A stretch of 64,000 bases of DNA from Xiphias gladius. Its lineage: Eukaryota > Chordata > Actinopteri > Istiophoriformes > Xiphiidae. Positions within the stretch are counted from its first letter, which is position 1, and every line of letters begins with the position of its first letter. The translations under genes were made by a program, and so were the position numbers. Below the pieces are notes generated by a model. The model had not been told where the DNA came from and ran no database searches. It was given only the letters and a program-made list of their open reading frames with translations. The stretch is from contig NC_053411.1 of NCBI RefSeq assembly GCF_016859285.1, positions 18,170,722 through 18,234,721 on the forward strand, in the 5' to 3' direction. Positions 12,476 through 24,055 of the stretch are shown here, in pieces.

Positions 12476-12869
12476 CATCGGCGTCCTCCTGGCCTCGTAC
12501 ACCTGGTCTGACGACTCCCTCCTCCTCGAGGGAGCGGGCGATGAAGACCTGAAAGAGCTGGCTCCGAGAGATTTGGCGCGGATCCACGGCGAGCACGTCA
12601 GGTGTCTCTGCACAGGGGTGGTGGTGAAGAGGCGGAGCTTGGATCCTCGCAGCCTGGGCGCCTTCGCTCTCTTCACACCCTACCAACATTTAGAGTACGC
12701 CAAGGAGCTCTTCAGACGTGAAGACAGGGTCCGCTTTGCTGGCGAACACACGGCCTTCCCTCACGCCCGGATCGAGACCTCTATGAAGTCTGCAATCAGG
12801 GCTGCTACAAACATCAACAAAGCGGCGCACGAAGACTCGGCTAGAACTCCACCCCGAGATGAGCTCCAG
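12476..12869 (+). pseudogene. copy of part of the L-amino-acid oxidase last exon
   Basis: This 394-bp stretch aligns without gaps to 18480-18873, the C-terminal coding part of the oxidase exon 7, with 12 substitutions (about 97% identity). No other oxidase exon lies nearby and there is no start codon or acceptor context, so it cannot make an oxidase alone. The frame stays open past the homology to a TAA near 12882, giving a protein-like ORF. Two tryptophans of the parent (in KRW and HAW) are arginine here. The Trp in HAW corresponds to one I remember as conserved in the family (as in PHGW), so the fragment looks like the derived, unconstrained copy. Most likely a recent partial DNA duplication. 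Confidence 0.85.
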
Positions 12870-13084
12870 GGTCTGAGCAACTAAGTAGTGTGGTATTAAT
12901 AGAGAGAATACCCCCTTCATTGAATACTATCCAAAATAACCTGTCTGTGCAATATGAAGTGTTTGTTTCCCAATGATTTAACAAAGAAAAATAAAAGTAT
13001 TTTACAGAGATAGGAGACCCTCTAAACACCAATACTTTTTTTAATCAAATCACAATTTTTATGTTTTCCAAATTTGTGGAGCTC

Positions 13085-13670
13085 CTCTAGAATCCCGCCA
13101 TGTGCCTCCTGCCACCCGCAGAAGCGCCACCGATGGTGCGGCTACCCCCTGGACAGAATCCCCAACGAGGTTGAGTGATATGATGATACATGGAGAGAAG
13201 TTCCGTAAATGTGTCCACGGTCAGACATTTCACCCGGATACTGAGGGAGGTTTTGTCGATTAATGGCAGCAGTGGATTTATAGACAAAGTTCGGATCAAT
13301 GGGATGGATTCTCAGGTATTTCAACAGCTGGATTAGCCATAAACTAACATCCGGTTGGATATTGCAGTGTAAGATGGACTGCGACAAGGGATTTTATTCA
13401 TGCCAGGCAGTGCTTGTGGTATAATAGATAACAGAGAACCATAAAGTACAATCAGTGGATGGTCAATGATTGCGACTACAGCCTTCATTTTACAGTAGTG
13501 GTCAAAGCAATCGGTAAGAGGGAGATAAAAACGAATCCACTGCGGGAGACCTGATATTGCCAGCACTTTTCTTACTTCCTCAAGATCTAAGCCAGTCAGA
13601 GATACCGTTCCCCCGCGTGGTGCATGTCTGTGTATGACTGTGGGAACGGGAGGCAGATTAGCAAAGGGAA
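13085..13670 (-). other. unidentified coding-like stretch
   Basis: The minus strand between the oxidase fragment and the oxidase gene has open stretches with a protein-like composition. One, near 13566-13335, is rich in hydrophobic residues (for example SGLPQWIRFYLPLTDCFDHY). I cannot assign it to a family. It may be a remnant of an old mobile or virus-like element, but I saw no terminal repeats and no diagnostic domain. I treat it as a possible fossil of unknown age. Confidence 0.3.
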
Positions 13671-13886
13671 ATTTGACACGATCGAATGATTAAAAAATAC
13701 TCACATTTCCTCAGGGCGGTTGTCTTTGTTGTGACGTTGCAGAAGTAGACATTGCACATTTTTTTATTCTGATCATGAGACCCGACCAGTTTTTTTTTCA
13801 TGTGATAGCGTGAGACAGTGAATAATCAAACCGAAAACTAACAAACACAAACAGAACTTGCAGGGCGTCATGCCCTTTCTGGTGAG

Positions 13887-13940
13887 CCAATCAGATGAGA
13901 AAAAAATTCACCGGCATCAGGACACTGAATTGTATATAAG
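13887..13940 (+). promoter_or_regulatory. L-amino-acid oxidase promoter (CCAAT and TATA boxes)
   Basis: A CCAAT box (13887-13891) is followed by TATATAAG (13933-13940). Transcription would start near 13965-13970. A plausible 5' UTR exon then ends at a GTAGGA donor at about 14002, ahead of the exon with the ATG at 14287. Spacing and order fit a focused, inducible promoter, as expected for a secreted defence enzyme. The start site itself is inferred. Confidence 0.6.
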
Positions 13941-14286
13941 AGGCCGCGATTTCATGTCAGGTCAGTGTAACATCAGATCTGACGTTTAACCTCCTCGAAA
14001 GGTAGGAATCTGTCCTTTCATTTAGAATAGAAGGAAAGAAAAGGGATTCAAAGGAAACTGAATACTGCTGCACAATTTTTCACTGTCAATGAGTTCACTC
14101 CTTCAACTTCACCACTTTGGATGAGGTCCTTAGCTAAATGTAAAAGATAACACACTGTAACCGTCTGAGCTGCAACTTTTGTCGGGAGGTTAAGGATTTA
14201 AACATTTTTCCTCCTGCACGTTTCTGCCTCTCTTCTTCCTCCTCGTCCCACCGAAGGCGAAAAAGAAGACAAGCCTCCAAATCGAG

Positions 14287-17200
14287 ATGGATCCGCGCTT
14301 GGAGAAGTGGAAATCGCGTGAGTATTTTGGAGCAATATCGTTTTCTTTTGCTGAGACAAAGCTGTAAATGATCTGAACTATCAGGCTGCCCCCTCTGCAA
14401 CTCCGGTGTCTCAGTGTCACCGAGCGTTGGAGGCTTGAAGGTGAGTAGTACTCGGTGTGAATTCCCGTGTAATCACTCTGTGCTGTGAAGTGTGTGCTCG
14501 GTTCCCGGACTTTCTTTCTCTGTCTGCGGTTTTGACGCGCTGAAGAAATCAGCGCTGAACAGTTACTGTATTTCTATTTTTGAACACAAGGTCGTCATGA
14601 GTTCAGTTTCATTCTCATCTCTACATGATGAAATGGGCAGTGGCCATTCATTACTGGAATTTAAGAGCGTAAAAGTCCCACACTGACTAGAAGAAGTGGG
14701 ACTTGCCAGCGTAAACGCCACAAAGTTTTGACTTTTTAATTTGCGGAACTGAAAATCCTTCAGTTACTGGACTCATTTTATATAACGGACATTATTACAT
14801 TAAAAGCCACATACAACGAGTCACATATATTTAATTCCTATCATAATGTATGAGTACAAATGTGAAAATTGTCTACAGGGAAGCATACAATTCATTTAAT
14901 TGCAATAGAAGCGTAAATAAAATTCAGCCTTGAAGCATCACCGGACTCAACGGTATGTTTGTTCAGATAAGAGCAGCGACGGTAACTAACGTTGTTGTAA
15001 CGTTGTTCGATATTTCTGTCCCTGAAAAAACAAACAAAGAAACAAAAAGAAGCACTCGACTCACTGTGAGAGTTTCCTCTTGGGGTAAGTCGAGCGTTTC
15101 TCCGTTCTGGTCTTCCTCCAGTTGCCGCTGGCGTGTTGCTGCTCACGCTGTGCCACGGCCACGCTGCTGCTTTCAGCCTGAGGGAACATCTGGCTGATTG
15201 TTTGGAGGACAAAGACTACAGTGAGCTGCTGCGGACTGCGAAGACGGGCCTCCCGCGCATAAACGCGTCTCACCATGTCGTCATTGTTGGAGCTGGCATG
15301 GCCGGACTGACGGCCGCCACGTTACTGCGGGACGCGGGACACGAGGTACGCGCCGCGGGCCGATGCTTCAGAGCTCCTTTTGGTGGTTTCGTTGGCCCCA
15401 AGGGGCAGAGAAACGTTACAACAAGCTGATGGGCACACAGCCACCACAAATCGCAGGCTTACGTTGCTCATACGTTCTACCATCCGCTGGTTCTCTGCTG
15501 GAGCATCTCCAGCCTGTTGCAAGAAATGTTGGTGTTCTGTTTTTTTTATAGTAACTTAAATTCTGAGCCGCGGCTCCATTCATGTTTTTTACCATCCTGG
15601 AAACATGTCAAAAAACACGATCTTTCCATTTTACCGGCCTTTATTTTATTCAGGCCTTGATTAGTGCAACAGCCTTTGGACTTGTCTTAGCAAAAATCTA
15701 TTCATCGCCTGCAGACTGTACGGAACTCAGCTACCGGGTCTTTAACCGGAACCAAGAGGCGAGACCACATCCTTCCTGTTTAAGCTTCTTTACACTGGCT
15801 CCCACCACTTGTAAGGTTCTTCGTGGCCTTTGTCCCAGTTACATTTAAGACCTTTTAGTACCATATGAGCCAGAACATAGTTTGAGAGCCTAAGGATTCT
15901 GGTGACGTTTTTGCTTATATTAAATTATACTTTGCATAATAATGATTTCTCTGTTACCTAAACTACTATCTACTATCTAATCCATTTCCGAGCTCCAATT
16001 GTCCCACCATGATTGGACACAAATATGCTGTACTTCCCTGAACATGTCTTCTTTTATTAATGTCTTTTTTGACAGAAAATTTCACTCCAAATCAGGAATC
16101 AAACACGCGTGGCTAATCCTTTCATTTATCCGTTTGAACAAGGTCACCATATTAGAGGCTAGTGGGCGCGTGGGAGGACGCGTGGAGACCTACAGGAATG
16201 AAAAAGAGGGCTGGTACGCTGAAATGGGAGCAATGAGGATCCCGAGTTTTCACCAGTGAGTAGAAATGTGTCTTAAATTTGCAGGTTTGGCTCTGAGAGG
16301 AATTTCTGCTTTTTTGCTACATGACCTACAATACACGCTGCCTTTAGCCAGTCAAAAATGTTCCCGGTTAGGTAGTCAGCATGGGCAGCAATAGCAACAC
16401 TTAAAGAAACTCAAGCATCATCAACAGAATGTGCCTTGCTTAACTAAAAACTCTGAACTGATATGGAAATGCCGCAGTCCACCATCAGGTGTCAGAAAGA
16501 AATTCGCTAGTCTTGGCTCACATTTTCCGAACCTCAGGGAATTTTCCGGTCTCAAGCTCGTGGCCTCGTGTCTCAACAGACTCGTCCAGTGGTTTGCTGA
16601 GAAACTTGACGTGAAGCTAAATAAATTCATCATGGATGACCTCAACACCTTCTACCTGGTCAATGAGCAGCTGAAACGGACGTACGGGGTGAAAGCAGAC
16701 CCTGACATCCTGAAGTATGAACTGCCGGAAGGCGAGAGGGGGAAGTCGGCCGAGCAACTGCTGCAGGAAGCTTTGCAGAAGGTGTGGCGGGATGAAGAGG
16801 GAATTAGTGGTCCTAATACTGTACAGTATATAGTAAGAGTATCTGGCGTCAGTACGAGCTGAAAGATGATGTCCTACGTACGCACTTATTAGTTTTGAAT
16901 AACCTGATGCGTCCCTCTAAATGTAAATCATATCGACTCTTTCTTCCATCACTGAGATCTCACTTTGGGGCTGAAGATGTTTTGTGTGTATGAATTTGAT
17001 CCGATTGTTAAAATAAGGCTTAGGAAACTGACCTTGTTTCACGTAGTCCAAAGTCAAAAGACAACTGGGTTAAAACTCTCTAGGTAAAAACTAAATTTGG
17101 CTTTTTTTTTGGACATTTCCATTAAACATTTTTAATAAGAAATTGAAGGATTTATACTTAATGTACACACGTGTCTCTTCTAGTGACGATGTGGGTCGAG

Positions 17201-18894
17201 TGTGTAGCTGTAGTTCTAACTCGTAACTGTAATCGATCTTTTCTGTAGGTGAAAGATGAAGTGGAGGCACACGGCTGCCGAGCTGCGCTTAAGAAATACG
17301 ACCACTATTCTCTGAAGGTAAAGCGCTTTGTGATTCCAGGAAAATCTACAAAGTCTGAAACACAAGACTTTGTGCTGCGGAGAGGCATTATGTGAAAAAC
17401 AGTACCAATTTTCAGCTGTTCGGTTTTTTCAAAATGTAGAGTAAATGTAGAAAAATGGAGTTTGAATCTAAGGTTAAGGTTAAATATGAGCGTGTGAACA
17501 CTCGACATAGAGAACCATCTGTGTTTGGCTTTACAGGAATATTTGAGAGAGGAAGGTGGCGTGAGCGCAGAAGCGGTGAGGATGATCGGAGACTTGCTCA
17601 ATGAACAGAGCCTCATGCACCTGGCTCTAACCGAGGTGATCTACATCAACAGCGACGTCAGCGACAGCACCGTGTAAGATCAGCTGACTTTACCCAGAAA
17701 GATACTTGAAGCTACACAGTTTGTACAAAGTGCCGTCGGACCATGTCTTATTGCTGTATTTATATCTGTGTTGAATGGCCACGCTCCAATGCTGGGCGAG
17801 AAGGAGAAGGGCAAGAAGCCATTAACTTTCAAAAGGGGATAACAAGACATACGACAAGACAAGACATAGTTGTTTTCTTTACTTTTAGTTGCACCTTTAC
17901 TGTTTCTGGCAGGGAAACCTCGGTGATAGATGACACGCTGTAGTTGGCTCAGGCCGAACGAAAACGAATTACTTATCAAAGGGCTGACTTGTCATTCTAT
18001 CCACAAAGACTGCGATAATTTCGTCGCATTCGTGCTCAATGACGATAAAGATTTGTCTTTTTCTTTTGAAGGTACTATGAAATAAGTGGTGGGTCAGATC
18101 TTCTCCCCAAAGCTTTTCTTCCTGTCCTCGATGTCCCCATCCTCCTCGACTCCAAGGTCAAGAGCATCAGCCAGTCAGACAAGGGTGTTACTGTACGGTA
18201 TCAGACAGGCCAACAGTCCTCTTTGACAGACCTTGCTGCCGATACCGTCCTGCTAACGACTACGGCCAAAGCTGCCCTTTTCATAGACTTTGATCCACCT
18301 CTTTCCACCAGAAAGATGGAGGCCCTGAGGACTGTCCATTATGAAAGCTCCACTAAAATCATCCTCACCTTCAGCGAGAAGTTCTGGGAGAAGGACGGCA
18401 TCCGAGGAGGAAAGAGCATTACCGACAGGCCCTCTCGTTTCATCTACTACCCCAGCCACAGTTTCCCAAAAAACAAGACCATCGGCGTCCTCCTGGCCTC
18501 GTACACATGGTCTGACGACTCCCTCCTCTTCGAGGGAGCGAGCGATGAAGACCTGAAAGAGCTGGCTCTGAGAGATTTGGCGCGGATCCACGGCGAGCAC
18601 GTCAAGTGTCTCTGCACAGGGGTGGTGGTGAAGAGGTGGAGCTTGGATCCTTACAGCCTGGGCGCCTTCGCTCTCTTCACACCCTACCAACATTTAGAGT
18701 ACGCCAAGGAGCTCTTCAGACGTGAAGACAGGGTCCACTTTGCTGGCGAACACACGGCCTTCCCTCACGCCTGGATCGAGACCTCTATGAAGTCTGCAAT
18801 CAGGGCTGCTACAAACATCAACAAAGCGGCGCACGAAGACTCGGATAGAACTCGACCCCGAGATGAGCTCCAGTGTGTTAAATCTGATTTGTAG
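14287..18894 (+). CDS. il4i1: L-amino-acid oxidase, secreted flavoenzyme
   Basis: FAD-dependent oxidase that deaminates L-amino acids to 2-oxo acids, releasing ammonia and hydrogen peroxide; fish relatives are secreted antibacterial or immune enzymes. Seven exons: 14287-14317, 15122-15345, 16143-16255, 16580-16781, 17249-17317, 17537-17673, 18072-18894. They sum to 1599 nt, or 532 residues plus stop, close to the usual family length. The leader ([20 protein letters not shown]) crosses the first intron. The dinucleotide-binding motif [11 protein letters not shown] is in exon 2, the GRVGGRVET motif in exon 3, and the C-terminal FAD-contact region [15 protein letters not shown] in exon 7. No break was seen. 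The start is chosen because it supplies the leader in phase. The symbol is the nearest named vertebrate relative; orthology is not proved. Intron 2 contains an L2-like fragment. Confidence 0.9.
15630..15905 (+). mobile_element. L2-like LINE ORF2 C-terminal fragment
   Basis: In the reading direction of the oxidase gene, this intron translates to pieces such as [12 protein letters not shown] and [14 protein letters not shown]. These match the end of the reverse-transcriptase ORF of L2-type LINEs (typically 'ALNGLAPSYISDLL.PYEP.RSLRSS'). The frame contains stops at about 15846 and 15891, so it is a dead 5'-truncated copy. Confidence 0.75.
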
Positions 18895-19469
18895 GGCAAT
18901 CAGTATTATAGTAGTTATGAAATGTCAGAATGTGAAGAATACAAAAATTCACAAAAGTGCAACACTTTTTCTTGTTGACTGCGTTGCTTTAGAAGCTGCA
19001 CACATCATTTTAATTTTTTTGGATTAATCTACAGACTAATTTCTTGATTAACAGATTATCTGCGTACATTTTCAAATGCCAAAAGTAGTAAAAAAAATGG
19101 TCATCGCAACTTCGCAGAGCCCAAAGTGACGTCTTCATATCGGTTCACTTGTCTGACCAACAGCCCAAAACGCCTCCTCCAGACAAATATTTTATTTACT
19201 ATCATATATCACACAAAAGCTGCAAATCCTCATATCTGAGAAATTTGAACCAGCAAATCTTTGGCATTTACCTTGAAAAATCACTGAAACGATCATTCGG
19301 TTACCAAATATAGTTGCCGATTAATTTTCTTTCAATGGACTAATCAGGTCATTGTTGCGGCTCTGCTCACTTGCCTTAAGGGTGAGACTCATCGTGATTT
19401 TGTTCCCCACAGGATACAAACACTGGCAAAGCGCAACTGAGATATTCCAAAAAGCAAAACAGAACCACA

Positions 19470-19640
19470 ACACATGGCTCCCATTTAGAAATCTTTTAAT
19501 TTGCGTTAGCAGTATCAGTAGTGATTGAATGGTATACAGCAATAGGCAACCGATAACAGTGAACAGCACTGACAGGTAGTGAACGCAGAGGGAGAACGAG
19601 CAGGCAAGTGACGCTGTGAGAAACTGATCTGTAATCTAAG
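19470..19640 (+). repeat. dispersed repeat pair, copy 1
   Basis: Matches 35085-35262 in the same orientation. Both contain ACCACAACA, TGGCT.CCATTTAG, CAGTGAACAG and then GAACGAGCAGGCAAGTGAC, TGTGAGAAACTGATCTGTA and AAGAGCTGT. The copies lie downstream of the oxidase and downstream of the V-set receptor. The family is unknown; it could be a short interspersed element or a duplicated 3' flank. Confidence 0.7.
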
Positions 19641-19669
19641 AGCTGTGAAGCCCAGCATGTGAACAACCG

Positions 19670-20060
19670 GTCAAGTTTGTTCATACATATTCGCATTTTG
19701 TGCTCTTGTATTATTATTACACTTGTACAATTCATGCTCTCGAATTTGATATTCCGTAGGCCCAGAATTGTGGTTGACGCTCTGGAGGACTTCATTTGCA
19801 CTTTGAAATTAGTTCATTTCTACGTTCGGATTAGTAATCCGTGCCCTCACATTGGGTCGTTTGTTGGCTCCGTAGTAGTAACTTGTCCTCTTACATGAGT
19901 TCATTTGTACCGCAGTTGTGGCTCTTGAATGACTGAATTTGTGCTCTCATATTTATTCGTACGCCGCGGACATTGATCATTTGTGCTCTCAAATTGGTTC
20001 ATTTGTAAACCGAAGTTATTACTTCACGCTCACGAATTACTTAATTTTGTTGTCCTTGTC
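19670..20060. repeat. degenerate minisatellite
   Basis: A poorly conserved tandem pattern of about 45-50 bp, built around TTCATTTGTGCTCTCA-A-TT and a following TTCATTTGTAC. The words ATTTGTGCTCTCA, CATTTGTAC and close variants recur several times, the clearest at 19890-20030. It is an old, diverged array with no coding content. Confidence 0.5.
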
Positions 20061-20879
20061 CTCTTTTGTTCTTTCGTCGTGTGTTTCAGAAAATTCTGGT
20101 TAGCATCAGTTGGGTGCATATACTGTTTATATGCATCTTTTTCATGCAGTTGACCTAAATGAGCCTCTTGACCTTAATACACAGATACATGCATATTTTG
20201 CATGTTAAACAACATTCCTTTATCTTTGACATCCTGTAAACATAATTAAAATGCTAAAACCATTATAAATGTAATTTGATCAACATGTAATTTGTGACTG
20301 AGAGCATGAGTCATTAACCTTGAGGGTTTAATTACTAATTTGTGCCCTCTAGTTATTGATTAGAGAGCGAAAAATTGCTATTTGCCTGCACCAGTTAGTG
20401 ATCTGAGAATATGAATTTTTGTGTATGAGTTGAATTCAAATTTAATCCCTCACTACAAACTGTATCACGAACAAATAAAGCTCTGAGATCCTGGAGGGAC
20501 CGTTGTATGTCTGTTTTCTCTTGTTTTATCCAATGACATCAAATCCAACCTTCTCTGTGGCAACTTACGAAAACAAGTTCTAATTTACTGTCTGAGGTTC
20601 TATTGTAGTGAAACGTACTCTGAACTAACTTAATAGAATTATCCTCAGATCCAATCCAGTCGTTGTCCTTTACCCGTTGCTGAATTGGCCACACAGCAGT
20701 TTTCCTGCCCTGTCCAGAAACAGAAGAAGTAAAACCAGACTGCTGGGCAGACTAAACCAGCTTCCGGATACCAGCACCAGACCCCCCTGACTGTAATTCA
20801 GCAGCTGTGACTTGTCCAGAGCAAGACGAAGTACAACCACAGTCCAACACTTTGGTGTAGACTTAAACCTCTTATCAAC

Positions 20880-21330
20880 TTACATCCATGGATACATGCT
20901 GTGACAATTATGGTCCCCAGAGGATGAATCCTACCGACTTTGGTGAATTCCTGACTTTGCCTCTAGCGCCACCAAGAGGTTGACACTTTTGAACAATTGT
21001 ATGGATTTCCATTGAACGTGGTATACATTTCCAGGGCATGGTGCCCAGAGGATGAATGCCCAGACAATGTATCCTCATGAAACTTGGTAAAGATATTCAT
21101 GGTGCCTGGAGGATGAATCATAATGACTTTGGGAATCCTCTGACCTTTCCTCTATCCTCACCATGAGTTTCAATTTTGTGTCTTGAGTGAAATATCTCAA
21201 GAACTCTTGGACGGATTGCCATGAAATTTAGTACGGACATTCATGCTCCCCCTCAGGACGAACCGCTATACACTTTGGCTAACTAATAATGGCTATTACT
21301 ATGGCGGAGGCTATTGCTAGTTACTTCGGT
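20880..21330 (+). repeat. interspersed fish repeat with internal repeat units
   Basis: Contains the recurring phrase GAGGATGAAT.C...GACTTTGG.GA.TC.CTGAC with 'CTCTA.CGCCACCA.GAGGTTGACA', repeated two or three times with variation, and later ACGGATTGCCATGAAATTTAGTACGGACATTCATG (too long to be chance next to the rest). I remember this as a very common repeat in many fish genomes. Probably non-autonomous; the class is not certain. Confidence 0.65.
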
Positions 21331-22039
21331 GAGTCCTTAACTTTTTATGCAGCGCGGTCATCGGGTCATCATCAACATGAACACGGTAGACATTATACCG
21401 GCTCGACCTCAGCCCTGTGACCTGCGGGCTGCAGTATGGTTGAGCCACTACTCTGTTCTCATCCCGTTCGATTTGACTAATTTAACCGACTAAATTAACC
21501 CTGCTAATAATAATGATTGCTGGAGTCATACATACTAAAACTGCATTCAAGGTCATTATGAAGCGGATAAAGGAGATTTGCCCCCGAAGTGCACTAAGTA
21601 CGCACACACAGTCTGCATGATACTATTTGAATAAACAGCTTTCTTGGTTTACAGATCATTTGAATCAAACATAATGGACTGATAAAATGAAGCACGGCTA
21701 CTGGCATGGAAATATGTAAATACTGCTCTTGTTTCTGTGAAAAAAAAAAAGAGAAATAAGCTGCAGCCTGATGTCATAGAATGAACGGCAATATTGTTAA
21801 AACAATTTCTCAAATTCTCAACAGTTCCTCTGATTATTTTGCCGTTTTTGGATGAAGTGTAGATCTGATGGGCGCAGCATAAGTGGCTATGAACTGCTTT
21901 TGAAGAACGATGTGAAAAGACATTTTGCCGACTTTAGAGTGACAGCGACAGAGTCACACAAAAGCCTGTTTGTGTTGCGTTGCATCATGCAACAAAAGCC
22001 CACAGTCCAGTATGGGCAGAAATATGTGTCGCTAGAAAC

Positions 22040-22235
22040 TGAACTTGAATCATTTCTATTTGAATTTGCATTGTTTCACTTGAATAACTGTACAGAAAAA
22101 CTGAATCTGAATAGCATAATATGAAATCCAAATTATTAGTTTGGAACTGAATTCCAATAAACTTGCAACTGAATGTAAAGTCAATAAATTAAATTCATCC
22201 ATTTTCAATCCAATTCAAAATTCATTCTACCGGCC
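22040..22235. repeat. AT-rich GAATT-type degenerate repeat
   Basis: A run rich in TTGAAT, AATTCA and GAATTT words, such as fish genomes often carry. The 90-codon open frame that enters it shows no recognisable domain and is probably incidental. Confidence 0.4.
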
Positions 22236-22589
22236 TCTTCCTCTCAGACGCGATGCTCAGTGGTGACATCGGCCGTGATGTTGCCACAGTCTTCGCCTTC
22301 AGCGCGCTCGGCCATCTCAGTGGAGGCTGGTCGTTTGATTCCTGTGGGTGGAGTCGAGTTATTTATTTATTTATTACTCAGGTGTGCGGTGAATTCAAAC
22401 CCTACGCTCTGAAAAACAGACACGATAAAACGTTAAAAAACTGAAAAAAACAAAACAAAAAGGGGAAACAAAGGAAAAACAAGCCTCAAAACAAACACAT
22501 AGACAATACTAGCTCCCGGCCAGGGAGTGTGCCTTCAGGAATCTAGACATCATTACAATCAGTGCGAGGCATGTCGAGACACACAGCAT

Positions 22590-22700
22590 TAATGCGGGCC
22601 ACACAGTCAGCCATGTTTTCAAACTGGATTTAAAACGGTCAAAGACACTGCGCTGTCTGATACTCGGCGGTAGACAACTCCACAGTGGAGGTATTGGGAT
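22590..22700 (-). mobile_element. LINE ORF2 C-terminal fragment
   Basis: The minus strand reads LPPSIRQRSVFDRFKSSLKT. This fits the C-terminal motif of L2/CR1-type LINE proteins ('W..LP..IR...S...FK..LKT.L'). It lies just downstream of a receptor membrane exon, so one open frame runs through both. That frame is not a real protein end. Confidence 0.5.
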
Positions 22701-22729
22701 GGGGTTATAGGCGGTTGCGTGGTCGCTAC

Positions 22730-22985
22730 CTGTCCTCCTGCTGCAGTAAATAGATACCATCAGGATGGTGGAGATGCAGTATGGACAGAAGACCACTAGA
22801 TGGCAGAGCAGTGTCACCACAGACACAGAGGGAGCAGGGAGGACGCCTAGAGGAGAGGTGGAACAGAGGAAGTGTATCGTGATTGTCACTAGAGTGACTG
22901 TGATTTATTTCTCTGGGACATCTCACTTCCATCAGCTCACCTGAAGAAGGAACTGCCAGTCCGGACAGCAGCAGAACAGCCAGAC
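22730..22985 (-). pseudogene. truncated Fc-receptor-like gene copy (leader and TM exons only)
   Basis: Two exons stand next to each other on the minus strand. The leader exon 22985-22941 (45 nt, LAVLLLSG) is flanked by good splice sites. The membrane exon 22846-22730 (117 nt, phase 1 at both ends) reads VVTLLCHLVVFCPYCISTIL then MVSIYC, the sort of membrane segment found in fish Fc-receptor-like proteins. The leader and its flanks (22860-23035) match 28310-28490 closely. The Ig exons that should lie between are absent. No first leader exon was found upstream. It is best read as a tandem copy that lost its Ig domains; a ligandless short transcript is possible. Confidence 0.65.
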
Positions 22986-23111
22986 CTGCAACAGGGACAC
23001 ACGGTTCATCTAAGACGCAAAGGTCAGCGGGCTCGCGGCTCGTCTGAGCAGGATGTCCTTCTCACACACGACTCACCAAATGGCGTATGAACAACACGCC
23101 AATGTCCCTAA

Positions 23112-23532
23112 AAGGTGCTATTTGAAAGCACTTGCTATCGCTGCACAGCCAACGTTAGGATTAACAGCTGTTTACTCACCGGTCTAGAAGAAACCTTGCG
23201 AGTTCAGCTTCAAACTTTGAGCTGTCCCCAGCGGTGGAAAGCAACGCCAATGTTAGCTCTTGTTTTGCTTTGCTTTTCTATTTCTATCACTTGTTTTCTT
23301 CTACTGAAGCTAGCATGCTAGCCAGCTGGCCCCGGCCTGCCCGGCCAGCCTCATCCCTTTCCGATAGCGAGTCACTGTAGCGTCCAGGCTGCCCTGAGGA
23401 AGTAGCGCTGCTCAAAGGGGGTATCCTAACATCTTGTATTGTAACTGCAACGATCACTGAAGCTCCTGGCAAAGCGACCATCACCACCACCCGCTCCCGC
23501 CAAGAAACCAAGAAACTTACATATAGCACCTT
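23112..23532. mobile_element. PIF/Harbinger-like MITE, 421 bp
   Basis: Terminal inverted repeats AAGGTGCTATTTG (23112-23124) and CATATAGCACCTT (23520-23532) match at 12 of 13 positions. Both ends are flanked by TAA (23109-23111 and 23533-23535), a 3-bp target duplication of the kind used by PIF/Harbinger elements. There is no transposase, so it is non-autonomous. The interior resembles a repeat I remember from perch-like fish. It lies between the two decayed Fc-receptor-like leader exons. Confidence 0.7.
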
Positions 23533-23764
23533 TAAGTTATTTCACGTATTATTGCTTCACATTTTTGGCTTCTCACATGTCATTTACCCCCCCCCCCCAA
23601 CTGTAACCAAAATGGCATTAAATGACATGCGAAAAGCTTAAAATGTGTAGCTACGACACCCGAAATGTCCTGAAGGTCCGGTGAGATCACTTTAACCGGA
23701 ACAGATGCGCTTCCATCAACACAGCTTCCTCCACGGGCCATGTAAGCATTGATGGATTACATCA

Positions 23765-23925
23765 AAAAATGACTACAAAGAGACGCAAAATGAGTAAACA
23801 TAGACACAAAACAGCTACAGAGAGAAAAAATTAACATGACTAGATGCAAAATGACCACAAAGCGACACGAAAATGAGTAAAAATAAGCACAAAACAAACA
23901 AAGAAGAGATGCAAAGTGACATGTG
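23765..23925 (-). repeat. degenerate 26-bp-type minisatellite, copy 1
   Basis: Repeats of the type AAAATGACTACAAAGAGACGCA with variation. The same pattern appears in reverse complement at about 52025-52300 (TTTGTGTCTCTTTGTAGTCATTT). A repeat widely dispersed in fish; not coding. Confidence 0.6.
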
Positions 23926-24055
23926 TCCCTCTCAACCTGGGGTCTTGCTATTAAGTAAGAGGGTTGGGGAACCTTTTACATGTCTGTGTCAAGGGGCTCA
24001 GGCACCAGCTCAGACAGGTTGAAGGTAGAATATAGTTTCACTTCCATCAGCTCAC

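Noticed and set aside
12438-12689. Minus-strand frames opposite the oxidase fragment, and the same opposite 18253-18693
   Set aside because: Antisense shadows of the oxidase reading frame; their similarity to each other only reflects the duplication.
12476-12884. Oxidase fragment as a functional gene
   Set aside because: No start, leader, FAD-binding N-terminus or splice context; only the end of one exon is present.
22509-22889. 126-codon minus-strand protein
   Set aside because: The frame runs through a receptor membrane exon and then a LINE fragment; the parts have different origins.
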